64,000 nt of DNA, taken from contig JADMJT010000021.1 of assembly GCA_018781585.1 (NCBI GenBank), positions 1-64,000 of the forward strand, written 5' to 3'. The stretch is from Burkholderiales bacterium (GTDB lineage: Bacteria; Pseudomonadota; Gammaproteobacteria; Burkholderiales; Thiobacteraceae). Under the pieces are notes generated by a model. The model saw only the letters and a program-made list of their open reading frames with translations. It ran no database searches and was not told where the DNA came from. How positions within the stretch are numbered: position 1 is the stretch's first letter; the number at the start of each line of letters is the position of its first letter. Of the stretch, positions 52,076 through 61,210 are shown piece after piece. A program made the position numbers and the translations under genes.

Positions 52076-53863
52076 TTAAGCGCGCGGCTCGCCGTTCGGC
52101 AATGTGATCTGGCACTCGGGGAAAATGCGTGCTTGGCAGCTGCGGCAAATAGCTGAATCGAGCTTGGGATAGATCGCCTCGATCGGGCGCACCTTGATCG
52201 GAAAAATGTTATCGCGCCCGATGTAGCCAATATATGGCCCCTTGCGCAGGGTGCCGCACACCGATTCCTTCACCCGGTAGAAATACAGACCACCGCCTAG
52301 TTTCTCGCGCCGTCGCGCTTCCTGCGCAAGCATCTCGGCGCCGGCGATGTCGATGAAATTGACCCCGCTGGCGACGATCAGTACATGCTTTTTTTGGGGC
52401 GCCTGTTCGTCGATCTCATGCAAGGCTTGCTGCACATGATCTACCGCGCCGAAGAAGATGGAGCCATTGATGCGCACCATCTTCAATTGCGGGCATTCAT
52501 CATGCTCTTCGGCGCTGACGTGGTGGTAGCTGCCCGGCGCGGGGTCGGGCACCACCGCCTTCACTTGCGGGCGCGAAGTGCGGTAAAGGTAGAACATGAG
52601 CGAAATCAGCACACCGAAGAAAATACCTTTTTCCAGGTTGATCAGCGTACCGATCAGCGTGACCCAAAGAATCACGCTTTCGGCGCGACTGGCTTTAGCA
52701 ATCGCGATGATGTGGTGAAAATCGATCAAGCCCCAGGCCACCAGAAACAATAGCCCGGCCATGGCGGCATTGGGCAAATAAGCGGCCAGGGGTGCGACCA
52801 GCAGCAAAACCACCAGTAGAAAAATCGAAGCGAACACCGCCGCCAGCGGCGTCTGGGCGCCGGAAGCGAAATTGACGCCGCTGCGATTGAAGGAGCCGCT
52901 GGATGCATAGCCGGAGAAAAAGCTACCAATGAAATTGGACAAGCCTTGGCCGATGAATTCTTGATTGCCGTCGATGCGTTGTTCCGATTTCACCGCGACC
53001 GAACGCGCGATCGATACCGCTTCGGTCAACGCAAGCATGGTCACCACCAGCGCCGGGAAAACCATGTGGCGAATAGCGTCGAGTGAGAAATCGGGGCGGG
53101 AAAAGGGCGGTAAATGGGCGGGCAGCGCGCCGATGGTTTTGATGCCGGTCTGTGCCAGCCCGCCGAATAAATCATTCAACCATAATGCAGCCAAACTGCC
53201 GATGATCATTGCCACGATCATATAGGGAAGCTTGGGCACGAATTTTTTGACTAAGATGCCCGAGATCAATGTCACCCCCGCCACACTCGCGACATAGGGA
53301 TTGATGTTATTAAGGTGCAGCGCGAACAGCTTCAGTATGTCAAAAAAAGGTGTGCCGCGTGGAATATCGACCCCGAAGAAATTGGGTATTTGGCTCCCCG
53401 CAATCAACAGTGCCGCGCCTGCGGTGAAGCCGATCACCACCGTGTGCGAAATGAAATTTACCAGCGCACCCATGCGTGCCAAGCCCAAAATCAGTTGGAA
53501 CAAGCCGGTAAAAAAGGTGAGCGTCAACACCATGCCGATGAATTGCTGGCTACCCGGTTCCGCGAATGGACTGACCGAGGCGAACACCGCAATCGAAATC
53601 GCCGTGGTGGGCCCGGAAACTAAATGCCAGCTCGAACCGAACAAGGCGGCAATAATCGTGGGTACCATCGCCGCATACAGGCCATATTCTGGCGGCAGCC
53701 CGGCGATGGTGGCGAAGGCCACGCCTTGCGGCAGCACAATCAACGCGCCCGTTAAGCCTGCTGTCAGATCGGCACGGGTCGTCGCGCGATTGACCGTGGG
53801 CCACCAACGCAAGAAGGGGAGCAAGTTGTATAGCCAGAGTGGGCAGGCGAGCGAGGTGTTCAA
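52076..53863 (-). CDS. SulP-family anion transporter without insertion, C-terminal cysteines
   Basis: 595 residues. ALIVLPQGVAFATIAGLPPEYGLYAAMVP and GYASSGSFNRSGVNFASGAQTP are SulP signatures, and a STAS domain follows (LKMVRINGSIFFGAVDHVQQALHE). It lacks the coiled-coil insertion of the other two, so it is a different SulP branch. After the STAS domain a short tail ICRSCQARIFPEC has three cysteines that could bind a metal or sense redox. It converges with the second SulP gene, 13 bases between stops. Confidence 0.92.
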   Translation of the reverse strand: MNTSLACPLWLYNLLPFLRWWPTVNRATTRADLTAGLTGALIVLPQGVAFATIAGLPPEYGLYAAMVPTIIAALFGSSWHLVSGPTTAISIAVFASVSPFAEPGSQQFIGMVLTLTFFTGLFQLILGLARMGALVNFISHTVVIGFTAGAALLIAGSQIPNFFGVDIPRGTPFFDILKLFALHLNNINPYVASVAGVTLISGILVKKFVPKLPYMIVAMIIGSLAALWLNDLFGGLAQTGIKTIGALPAHLPPFSRPDFSLDAIRHMVFPALVVTMLALTEAVSIARSVAVKSEQRIDGNQEFIGQGLSNFIGSFFSGYASSGSFNRSGVNFASGAQTPLAAVFASIFLLVVLLLVAPLAAYLPNAAMAGLLFLVAWGLIDFHHIIAIAKASRAESVILWVTLIGTLINLEKGIFFGVLISLMFYLYRTSRPQVKAVVPDPAPGSYHHVSAEEHDECPQLKMVRINGSIFFGAVDHVQQALHEIDEQAPQKKHVLIVASGVNFIDIAGAEMLAQEARRREKLGGGLYFYRVKESVCGTLRKGPYIGYIGRDNIFPIKVRPIEAIYPKLDSAICRSCQARIFPECQITLPNGEPRA

Positions 53864-54033
53864 TCTGATTCCTATGTGGGATGGGCTATTGCAGCCTGGA
53901 GAATTTCATAATTATCTAATATTTAAGCTGTTTTTCCAAGGTTTTAGGGGAAAATGCCTTGACCTAGACCAATGTCCTAAATAGCATGGATTCAAGTACA
54001 GGGGCGCAGTAAAAAAATAATTGCAGTCCATTC

Positions 54034-56802
54034 ATGAGGTTTTCAAACGCCATGACCCACGATCCAGATTCAAACCCACCTACTGCTTTTAGCCAAGTGA
54101 TTGCCGCCGAGCAAGACGCCATACTCAGGCTGGAAGGCGATACCGGCCAGCCACGCCAGTTCGCAGGGCTGGCTTTTTCCGGCGGCGGCATACGCAGCGC
54201 CACGTTTAATCTGGGGATAATTCAAGCGCTGGCAGAACTCAAGTTGCTGCGCCATTTCGATTACCTCTCCACCGTATCGGGGGGCGGCTACATTGGCGGT
54301 TGGTTGTCAGCCTATATCCATCGCCGCGCGGCGGGCGATGTGCGCCAAGCCGAAGCAAAACTCCACAGCGGCGGACAGGAAGATAGTGCGCTGCGTTTTC
54401 TGCGCAGCTACAGCAATTACCTCACGCCACGCTTAGGGTTTTTTTCGGCGGATACGCTGACGGCAGTGGCGACCTATGTGCGTAATCTCTATCTCAATCT
54501 GAGCGTGCTGCTGCTGTATTTGGCGGCTGCGCTGTTGCTGCCGCGCATTTTGGTTTGGAGCGGTCGTTGGCTCGCGGGATGGGAAGGAGAGGCGGCGACG
54601 GCGGCAGGCCGCAGCGACCTTTTGTTTGTCCTGGGGGGTGGATTCATTACATTGGCCATGGTGTTCATCGGCCTCAATCTGGCTTGGCGCGGCGCTAAGC
54701 AAACGGCCGCGCCGCCTTTTTTCACGCGCCAGTTACCTATCATCTTGCTGGTGGTGCTGCCCACGCTGCTCGCGGCCTGGTTCATGGGTTATGGCTTGTA
54801 TGTGGATTCACAAGCCTTCGCCGCCATGACTGTTTGGTCATGGGTGGGCTGGGGCGTGCTCGCCTATTGGTTGCCGTGGATCCTGGGTTGGCTGATCGGG
54901 CGCTGGTATAGCCGCGATGATCCGGACACCCCGCCGCTAACGCCGGCTGTGATCGCGCGCGGCATGGTGTATGCGTTGGGTGCGGCGGCGCTCGGCGGGC
55001 TGATGCTATCGCTGTTCGCGCGCTTCGCCGATTGGGTTCATCTATACGGCTATAGCGGCTCCTGGATTATTTCCGCCGTGGGCGCCGGTTTGATGCTGAA
55101 GTTTTATTCGCTCACCGTGGTGGCGCATATCGGGCTCATGGGCCGCGATTTTTCGCATGAGGCGCGCGAATGGTGGGCGCGCTTGGGCGGCTGGTTGTTG
55201 CTGTGCGCTTTGATCTGGGCGGGTGTGTTTAGCATCGTGTTTATAGCCCCCGCATTTTTCAAATGGGCGCCGCATTGGTTTTTGCAATCGGGCGGCGTGG
55301 CTTGGGTTTTCGCAACAGTGACCGGCATCGTGCTGGGCCGCAGCCCGGCAACCAGCTTAGCCACCAACAAGACTTGGCGCGATCGCGTCGCATCGGTAAC
55401 GCCTTATGTATTTATCATCGGCCTGATCGGCCTCATGGCCTGGGGGCTGCAAGAATTGCTGCTGCGTTTTTTCTGCGAGAGCTGCGCTCATGCGATCTAT
55501 GCGCCGGAGGTGACTTTCCTCGATGTGCTGTTGAAGGAGGCGACGTTCTTTAAGGCGGTGCCGATCGAGACTTTGCTCTGGCTGGCTGCGGGCAGCGCGA
55601 TCGCGGCCACCCTACTGGCCATGCGCGTGGATGTGAATTTGTTTTCCATCTACCACTTTTACCGGCAGCGGCTCACGCGCTGTTATTTGGGCGCGACGCG
55701 CAACGAGGCACGCACCCCGCATCCGTTTACCGGCTTCGATCCGCAGGACGATCTACCCTTGGATGCTTTCTGCCGCGTCGAAAATGGCAAGATCGTGTGC
55801 CAGCGGCCTTATCCGATCCTCAATACCGCGTTGAATTTAGTGCATGGCAAGCAACTGGCCTGGCAAGAGCGGCGGGCCGCTGCGTTCGCATTTAGCCCGC
55901 TCTACTGCGGTTATGATTTCGTGCTGCCGGATGAAACCGGCGCGCGCATCAGCTGCTACCGGCCGAGCGCGGCTTACCTGGAGGGCGCCATGCTTGGTTC
56001 AGCGATCGCGATTTCCGGCGCCGCCGCCTCGCCCAATATGGGTTACCACAGCTCACCCGCGCTGACTTTTCTGATGACCGTGTTCAACGTGCGGCTGGGT
56101 CATTGGAGCGGCAACCCATCTCATCCCCGCAGTTGGCGCCGCCAGAGCCCGAATGCGGGCGGCAAATATCTGCTCAAGGAATTGCTCGGTCTGACCGACG
56201 AGGAATCGTCCTATGTCTATCTTTCCGATGGCGGGCATTTTGAAAATCTCGGCATCTATGAGCTGGTGCGGCGGCGCTGCGACCACATCGTGGCGATCGA
56301 TGCCGGCGCGGATGCGCTCAATACCTTCGACGACCTGGGCAATGCCATCCGCAAGTGCTATGCCGATTTCGGCGTGGTAATCGACATCCGCGTGGACGAA
56401 TTAAAACGCAAGGCAGCGGGCGAAGTCGATGGCTATTGCGCGGTGGGCACGATACGCTACCCAGAGGGCGAAGCCGGCACGCTGATCTACATCAAGCCCG
56501 GCTTGACCGGGCAAGAGCCAGCCGACTTACTCAATTACGCCCGCACTTGCAGGGCGTTTCCGCACCAGTCCACCGCCGACCAATGGTTCGACGAATCGCA
56601 ATTCGAGAGCTACCGCAAACTCGGCCATTGGATTGGTAAATTGGTATTCGAAGGCCCACTCGGCGATACCCTGGAGCGGCGCAAACACGCGATTGACACC
56701 TCGCCCTTACTACCGTACCTACTTGCTGTGATGCGCGAGCAAGCCGAAAAACAAGCTGAAAACCGCGCCAGTAAGCTTGCGGCAAAGGGGGAGGCCGTCT
56801 AA
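54034..56802 (+). CDS. Membrane-embedded patatin-like phospholipase
   Basis: 922 residues (an ATG at 54052 is an alternative with GAGG upstream). The N-terminal GLAFSGGGIRSATFNLG is the patatin oxyanion loop and S82 in STVSGGGYIGG the nucleophile. The catalytic Asp is D732 in YLSDGGHFENLG, so about 650 residues separate Ser and Asp. In between are about nine or ten membrane helices (for example LLLYLAAALLLPRILVW, LPIILLVVLPTLLAAWF). This is a large insertion compared with soluble patatins. It probably acts on membrane lipids. Confidence 0.9.
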   Translation: MRFSNAMTHDPDSNPPTAFSQVIAAEQDAILRLEGDTGQPRQFAGLAFSGGGIRSATFNLGIIQALAELKLLRHFDYLSTVSGGGYIGGWLSAYIHRRAAGDVRQAEAKLHSGGQEDSALRFLRSYSNYLTPRLGFFSADTLTAVATYVRNLYLNLSVLLLYLAAALLLPRILVWSGRWLAGWEGEAATAAGRSDLLFVLGGGFITLAMVFIGLNLAWRGAKQTAAPPFFTRQLPIILLVVLPTLLAAWFMGYGLYVDSQAFAAMTVWSWVGWGVLAYWLPWILGWLIGRWYSRDDPDTPPLTPAVIARGMVYALGAAALGGLMLSLFARFADWVHLYGYSGSWIISAVGAGLMLKFYSLTVVAHIGLMGRDFSHEAREWWARLGGWLLLCALIWAGVFSIVFIAPAFFKWAPHWFLQSGGVAWVFATVTGIVLGRSPATSLATNKTWRDRVASVTPYVFIIGLIGLMAWGLQELLLRFFCESCAHAIYAPEVTFLDVLLKEATFFKAVPIETLLWLAAGSAIAATLLAMRVDVNLFSIYHFYRQRLTRCYLGATRNEARTPHPFTGFDPQDDLPLDAFCRVENGKIVCQRPYPILNTALNLVHGKQLAWQERRAAAFAFSPLYCGYDFVLPDETGARISCYRPSAAYLEGAMLGSAIAISGAAASPNMGYHSSPALTFLMTVFNVRLGHWSGNPSHPRSWRRQSPNAGGKYLLKELLGLTDEESSYVYLSDGGHFENLGIYELVRRRCDHIVAIDAGADALNTFDDLGNAIRKCYADFGVVIDIRVDELKRKAAGEVDGYCAVGTIRYPEGEAGTLIYIKPGLTGQEPADLLNYARTCRAFPHQSTADQWFDESQFESYRKLGHWIGKLVFEGPLGDTLERRKHAIDTSPLLPYLLAVMREQAEKQAENRASKLAAKGEAV

Positions 56803-56898
56803 AATAGCCCGCAACGCCGCGCACAGGCAGAGCAAACAACAACTAAAAGCGCGTGCCATCCAGGTTTTTAAACCATCAATGAATAAAGAGTGAGGAAA

Positions 56899-57216
56899 AT
56901 GAAGAAATACGCTATAGCCAGTCTGGTTCTCCTGGCTGCTGCGAGCGGCGCCGCGTTTGGCGCGGGCGATGCGGCGGCAGGCAAGAACAAAAGCTCCATG
57001 TGCGCCGGTTGCCACGGCATCCCCGGCTACCGCACGGTTTATCCCGACACCTACCAAGTGCCCAAAATTGGCGGCCAGCACGCGAGCTATATCGTGAGCG
57101 CGCTCAAAGGCTACAAAGCAGGCGATCGCAAGCACGCCACCATGCGCGCCATTGCCGGCAGCTTGACCGAGCAAGACATGAACGATCTCGCGGCCTACTA
57201 CGCCGAAGCCAAATAA
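56899..57216 (+). CDS. Small periplasmic c-type cytochrome
   Basis: 105 residues from ATG 56899 (GTGAGG upstream). Signal peptide ending AFG-AG, one haem motif CAGCH (C35, C38, H39) and a probable Met ligand in KHATMRAIA. The class I fold ends DLAAYYAEAK. It could shuttle electrons to the cbb3 oxidase or other periplasmic partners. The insertion GIPGYRTVYPDTYQVPKIGGQ after the haem motif distinguishes it from the next gene. Confidence 0.94.
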   Translation: MKKYAIASLVLLAAASGAAFGAGDAAAGKNKSSMCAGCHGIPGYRTVYPDTYQVPKIGGQHASYIVSALKGYKAGDRKHATMRAIAGSLTEQDMNDLAAYYAEAK

Positions 57217-57229
57217 CAGGACGAATCAG

Positions 57230-57556
57230 ATGAAAATACAAACGCTACTCGCAGCCACCTTATTGAGCGTGGCGATCAGCAGCCCAGCCTGGGCGGCAGG
57301 GGATGCCGCCGCCGGCAAGAATAAATCGACCGTCTGCGCCGCCTGCCACGGACCGGATGGCAACAGCACTGCACCGGATTTTCCGAAACTCGCCGGCCAG
57401 CAGGGAGATTATCTGAGCCACACCCTCAAGGCCTATAAAACCAAAGCGCGCACCAACGCGATCATGAACGGCCAAGCGGCGACATTATCGGATCAAGACA
57501 TCGCTGATCTGGCGGCCTACTACGCTGGCCAAAAAGGGTTGTCCGTTAAGCGCTAA
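57230..57556 (+). CDS. Small periplasmic c-type cytochrome (cytochrome c4/c553-like domain)
   Basis: 108 residues. Signal peptide ending AWA-AG, haem motif CAACH (C36, C39, H40), and probable Met ligand in NAIMNGQAATL. It starts 13 bases after the previous cytochrome, which it resembles in the AGDAAAGKNKS opening, suggesting tandem duplication. A strong terminator follows at 57575, closing the transcript. Confidence 0.95.
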   Translation: MKIQTLLAATLLSVAISSPAWAAGDAAAGKNKSTVCAACHGPDGNSTAPDFPKLAGQQGDYLSHTLKAYKTKARTNAIMNGQAATLSDQDIADLAAYYAGQKGLSVKR

Positions 57557-57574
57557 GCAAGGCTTCGCCCTATA

Positions 57575-57608
57575 AAAAACCCGAGACGTTTGTCTTGGGT
57601 TTTTTTTC
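57575..57608 (+). terminator. Rho-independent terminator after the cytochrome pair
   Basis: AACCCGAGAC-GTTT-GTCTTGGGTT forms a 10-bp stem (one G-U pair) with a four-base loop, followed by TTTTTTT and preceded by an A-run. Clear and correctly oriented. Confidence 0.92.
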
Positions 57609-57822
57609 GTCCTTCATCCGTCCGTGCTCATCCTTCTAAATCGCTTAAGTTCTCCTCGCCCCTTTCCGTTAAGTAGTATGAAGATCGACAAATCTTTATC
57701 GAATGGTCGGTTGTGCAATCTGCATGATTCAACCCTTATTGAGTTATGGATATTCCTCGGGCATAGCTAAATGCCAGGGCGCTTGGTTGAGGTTGAGACG
57801 AAGCACCGTATTGGAGAAATAG

Positions 57823-58650
57823 ATGGAACGCACCTTACTTTTGGTGGATGACGAACAAAACATATTGTCGGCCTTATCTCGCTTGTTCCGGCGCGATGGT
57901 TATCGGATTCTCACCGCAAACAGCGGCAGCGAGGGTCTGTCGTTACTCGCGGAAAACAAAGTGGGCGTGATTCTTTCCGATCAGCGCATGCCAGCGATGT
58001 CTGGCTCGGAATTCTTAAGCCTCGTGAAAGACCGTTTTCCCGACACGGTGCGCATTATGCTTTCCGGTTACACCGATCTCGCGTCGGTGACGGATGCCAT
58101 CAACCGTGGCGCAATCTACAAATTCTTGACCAAACCGTGGGAAGACGAGCTTCTGCGCGACAACGTGAGTCTGGCGTTCGAGCATTATGAATTAACCTCT
58201 GAAAACGAACGCTTAACCCGCGAATTGACCGAGGCCAACGCACTTCTTGCCGCGACCAATCAAGGGTTAGAACGACGCGTGGAGGAAACCTCGCTCGAAT
58301 CCGCACAACAAGTCACCGTGTTGAATGTGGCGCACGAAGTCCTCGATGCACTGCCGCTCGGTGTGCTGGGGGTGGGCGACGAGGGCTTAGTGGCCATCGC
58401 CAACCGGGTTGCCATTGAGGTTTTAGAAAGTATGTCGCCGTTGCCGGTACTCGGTACCTTCGCCAACACGCGTTTGCCGCGCGAGCTACTGGATTGTTTG
58501 AAGCAAGTGGGGCAGAGCGGTCAACAAGTTTATGGAAAGATGGAAGTCGGCGTGGAACAAACCCCATGGGAAATTATTGGCAGCCGCCTCGGCCTCGCGT
58601 CGGAAGGCCGGGGTTATGTGTTGGTGATGATTCCAGCAGAAGCGCAGTGA
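57823..58650 (+). CDS. Response regulator with coiled coil and C-terminal PAS-like region
   Basis: 275 residues. Receiver about 4-120 with VDDEQN, phospho-Asp D53 (VILSDQRMPAMSG) and FLTKPWED, the RpfG-like receiver type. A helical linker (LTRELTEANALLAATNQGLERRVEE) leads to a PAS-like domain (VLDALPLGVLGVGDEGLVAIAN). No HD-GYP or DNA-binding output. It heads an operon with a small protein, an HDOD protein and two kinases. Confidence 0.9.
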   Translation: MERTLLLVDDEQNILSALSRLFRRDGYRILTANSGSEGLSLLAENKVGVILSDQRMPAMSGSEFLSLVKDRFPDTVRIMLSGYTDLASVTDAINRGAIYKFLTKPWEDELLRDNVSLAFEHYELTSENERLTRELTEANALLAATNQGLERRVEETSLESAQQVTVLNVAHEVLDALPLGVLGVGDEGLVAIANRVAIEVLESMSPLPVLGTFANTRLPRELLDCLKQVGQSGQQVYGKMEVGVEQTPWEIIGSRLGLASEGRGYVLVMIPAEAQ

Positions 58651-58653
58651 GCG

Positions 58654-58965
58654 ATGACCAAATCAATAGAACTTGATCTAGCAGCCGCACAAGTAGGCAT
58701 GGTATTGGCCCACGATGTGGTGAATGCAACAGGCCAAACCTTAGCCGCTGCCGGAATGGTGGTCACCGAGAGTTTGCTTGAGGGGCTGCGCAAGCGCGAG
58801 ATCGAGCGTTTGACGGTGTGCCCGCTGGTCGATGCAAGCGCCGAAGCGGCAGCCTTAACCGAGCGCCTTGAATACTTATTCCGCAAAGCAGAGGCTGATC
58901 CGATACGCGCCACCTTGCGCCGCGCGTTGGAGCAATATCGGCGCGGAGGGAATCGGGCATGTTAA
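58654..58965 (+). CDS. Small unknown protein of the HDOD-kinase operon
   Basis: 103 residues, no membrane helix. The segment AAQVGMVLAHDVVNATGQTLAAAGMVVTESLLEGLRKREIERLTV resembles a small domain often found before HD-GYP or related output domains (GMVLA-dV-G-Ll-G-lt). The rest is helical. It starts three bases after the regulator stop and overlaps the HDOD gene by 7 bases, so it is co-translated. Function unknown. Confidence 0.8.
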   Translation: MTKSIELDLAAAQVGMVLAHDVVNATGQTLAAAGMVVTESLLEGLRKREIERLTVCPLVDASAEAAALTERLEYLFRKAEADPIRATLRRALEQYRRGGNRAC

Positions 58966-59798
58966 CGATGGCACAGTCGTTAGAGCGCGCTTCTCGGTTA
59001 CCGTCGATATCGGCCGTGTTGACCCAGGCGCTGGAAGAAATGAATAAACCGGAGGCTGATATTAGCCGCCTGGCTACCTTGCTCGCCCGAGACCAAGGTG
59101 CTTTAGCGCGGCTGTTGCGCGTGGCGAATTCGGCGTTTTATGGTTTGTCGGGCCACGTATCTTCGCTGAGCCAGGCGGTGACTTTAATCGGACTGCCTAC
59201 CACGCGCACCCTAGTAACAGCAGCGGCAATCATCGATCGTTTTCCCCAGCGTGCTGGGGGCGCATTCAATTATCAGGGCTTTTGGCAACACTCACTTGGC
59301 GTCGCAGCTGCGTCACGCTACCTAGCACCGCGCGTGGGCGTCAATCCGGAGACAGCGTTTTTGGGCGGCATGCTGCACGACATCGGGATTGCTGTATTGG
59401 GTTGCTGTTTGGAAGAGGAATATCGTGCCGTGCTCGATCGAGTGCATGCCGAAGATTGCGCGACCACGGAAGCCGAGTTGACGGTACTAGGGTTTACACA
59501 CGATGAATTGGGCGCGGCATTGGCAGAACAATGGAAGTTTCCGCTGGCGATCCAGGAAGCAATACGCAGCCATCATGCACTGAATATACAAGCAACCCCC
59601 TTGGTGCGCGTGGTGCATGTAGCCAATGTGCTCGCGGTGACGCTCGATATCGGCGACATTGAAGGCAGCTTTGTGCCGCCAGTCGATCCGGCCAGTTGGG
59701 CCGCATTCGGGTTCAATGAGCCGGAGTTGGCCGGTGTGCTCGAAGCAATCGATATCCAAGCGCAAAGTGCGTTGGCTGTTCTGCACGAGGTGAATTGA
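58959..59798 (+). CDS. HDOD domain protein
   Basis: 279 residues, essentially one HDOD domain: LPSISAVLTQALEEMNKPEADISRLATLLARDQGALARLLRVANSAFYG, then LGGMLHDIGIAVLG and SHHALNIQ. HDOD proteins act as adaptors in signal networks rather than as phosphohydrolases. The HD pair in LHDIG is retained. It is tied by overlaps to the small protein upstream and the GAF kinase downstream. Confidence 0.92.
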   Translation: MLTMAQSLERASRLPSISAVLTQALEEMNKPEADISRLATLLARDQGALARLLRVANSAFYGLSGHVSSLSQAVTLIGLPTTRTLVTAAAIIDRFPQRAGGAFNYQGFWQHSLGVAAASRYLAPRVGVNPETAFLGGMLHDIGIAVLGCCLEEEYRAVLDRVHAEDCATTEAELTVLGFTHDELGAALAEQWKFPLAIQEAIRSHHALNIQATPLVRVVHVANVLAVTLDIGDIEGSFVPPVDPASWAAFGFNEPELAGVLEAIDIQAQSALAVLHEVN

Positions 59799-59800
59799 CC

Positions 59801-61204
59801 ATGGCGTTTGACAACATGGCCAAACTGTCCTGGATATACGATCTGTATCGCATGGGGCAATCCACTGAACTGCGCAACGACCCGCGCAAGGTGCAACAGC
59901 AGATCATGATGCACATCGTGCAGGGGATGGAAGCGGTGAGCGGCTCGCTTTCCCTGCGCGAAGGTGAGACCGATGATCTGATGCTGGTCGCGGGGATCGG
60001 CATACCCGACAATGTGATCGGATCACGGCGTAAATTCGGCGAAGGCATTATCGGACGCGTGGCGGAGTCAGGCGAGGCCTTGCTGCTCGACGGCGTCGAT
60101 GCAGGCAAGCGTCATGGCGCGATGGATAGCGGTGAGCGAAAAGTAGCGCCAGCCTCGGCTATCTGCTGGCCGCTCAAGCATGACACACGCCTGCTCGGCG
60201 TCCTGTGTGTGAATCGGGGTGAGGGTCAACCGGTTTTTACCCCACAAGATGAAGAATACGGCAAGGTCATGGTCAATCTGATTACGATCGTGATCGAGAA
60301 TATGCGTCTGCATACCGAACAGGAAATGCGCATTCACCACCTGCATGAGATGAATAGTAAGCTGGAAGATGCGCAAGCACAGCTAGTGCAGTCGGAAAAA
60401 ATGGCATCTATCGGCCAGTTGGCGGCAGGAGTAGCGCACGAGATCAACAACCCCATTGGCTATGTCAATTCCAACTTGGGTGCGCTAGAAAAATATCTGG
60501 CGGATGTCTTTAAATTAGTTGCCGCTTACGAACAAGCCGAGGCGCATCTGAGTGATACGGCTGTGTTGGCGAGCATTCAAGCGCTGAAGAAAAAACTGGA
60601 CTTGCCTTTTCTGCGCGATGATACGGCAGCCCTGATGAGCGAGAGCAAAGAAGGTATTAGCCGCGTTAAAAAAATAGTGCAGGATCTGAAAGATTTCTCC
60701 CATGCCGATACGGGCGACGAATGGCAAGAATCGACACTTCAGCAGGGCTTGGACAGCACCCTGAATATTGTCTGGAACGAGCTTAAGTATAAGTGCGAGG
60801 TGAAGAAGGAATACGCACAGATTCCGGATATCGAGTGCTTGCCATCACAACTGAATCAAGTGTTCATGAACATGATGGTGAATGCTGGCCATGCCATGGA
60901 GGAAAAGGGCGTGCTCATTTTGCGCACCGGGCGTGAGGACGAAATGGTGTGGGTAGAGGTTGCCGATAACGGCAAAGGCATGCCGCCAGAAATCGTACAG
61001 CGGATTTTTGATCCTTTTTTTACGACCAAACCCGTGGGGACAGGGACCGGCCTTGGACTTTCACTCTCACTGGGTATTATCAAAAAACACAATGGCCGCA
61101 TCGAAGTAAATAGTGTGTTGGGCACCGGCACCACTTTCCGCGTTTGGCTGCCAATTAAGCACGTGTCGTTACAAGAAGAAGCCAGCCCGATGGCAACGGT
61201 ATAG
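59801..61204 (+). CDS. GAF-domain histidine kinase
   Basis: 467 residues from ATG 59801 (GAGGTGA upstream); the track's TTG start is two codons earlier. No membrane helix. GAF domain about 10-175 (KFGEGIIGRVAESGEALLLDG, ICWPLKHDTRLLGVLCVNR), coiled coil, HisKA-like H213 (GQLAAGVAHEINNPIGYVNSNL) and HATPase (ADNGKGMPPEIVQRIFDPFFTTK, GTGLGLSLS). The transmitter is nearly the same as that of the next gene. The GAF ligand is unknown. Confidence 0.94.
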   Translation: MAFDNMAKLSWIYDLYRMGQSTELRNDPRKVQQQIMMHIVQGMEAVSGSLSLREGETDDLMLVAGIGIPDNVIGSRRKFGEGIIGRVAESGEALLLDGVDAGKRHGAMDSGERKVAPASAICWPLKHDTRLLGVLCVNRGEGQPVFTPQDEEYGKVMVNLITIVIENMRLHTEQEMRIHHLHEMNSKLEDAQAQLVQSEKMASIGQLAAGVAHEINNPIGYVNSNLGALEKYLADVFKLVAAYEQAEAHLSDTAVLASIQALKKKLDLPFLRDDTAALMSESKEGISRVKKIVQDLKDFSHADTGDEWQESTLQQGLDSTLNIVWNELKYKCEVKKEYAQIPDIECLPSQLNQVFMNMMVNAGHAMEEKGVLILRTGREDEMVWVEVADNGKGMPPEIVQRIFDPFFTTKPVGTGTGLGLSLSLGIIKKHNGRIEVNSVLGTGTTFRVWLPIKHVSLQEEASPMATV

Positions 61205-61210
61205 CGCGAA

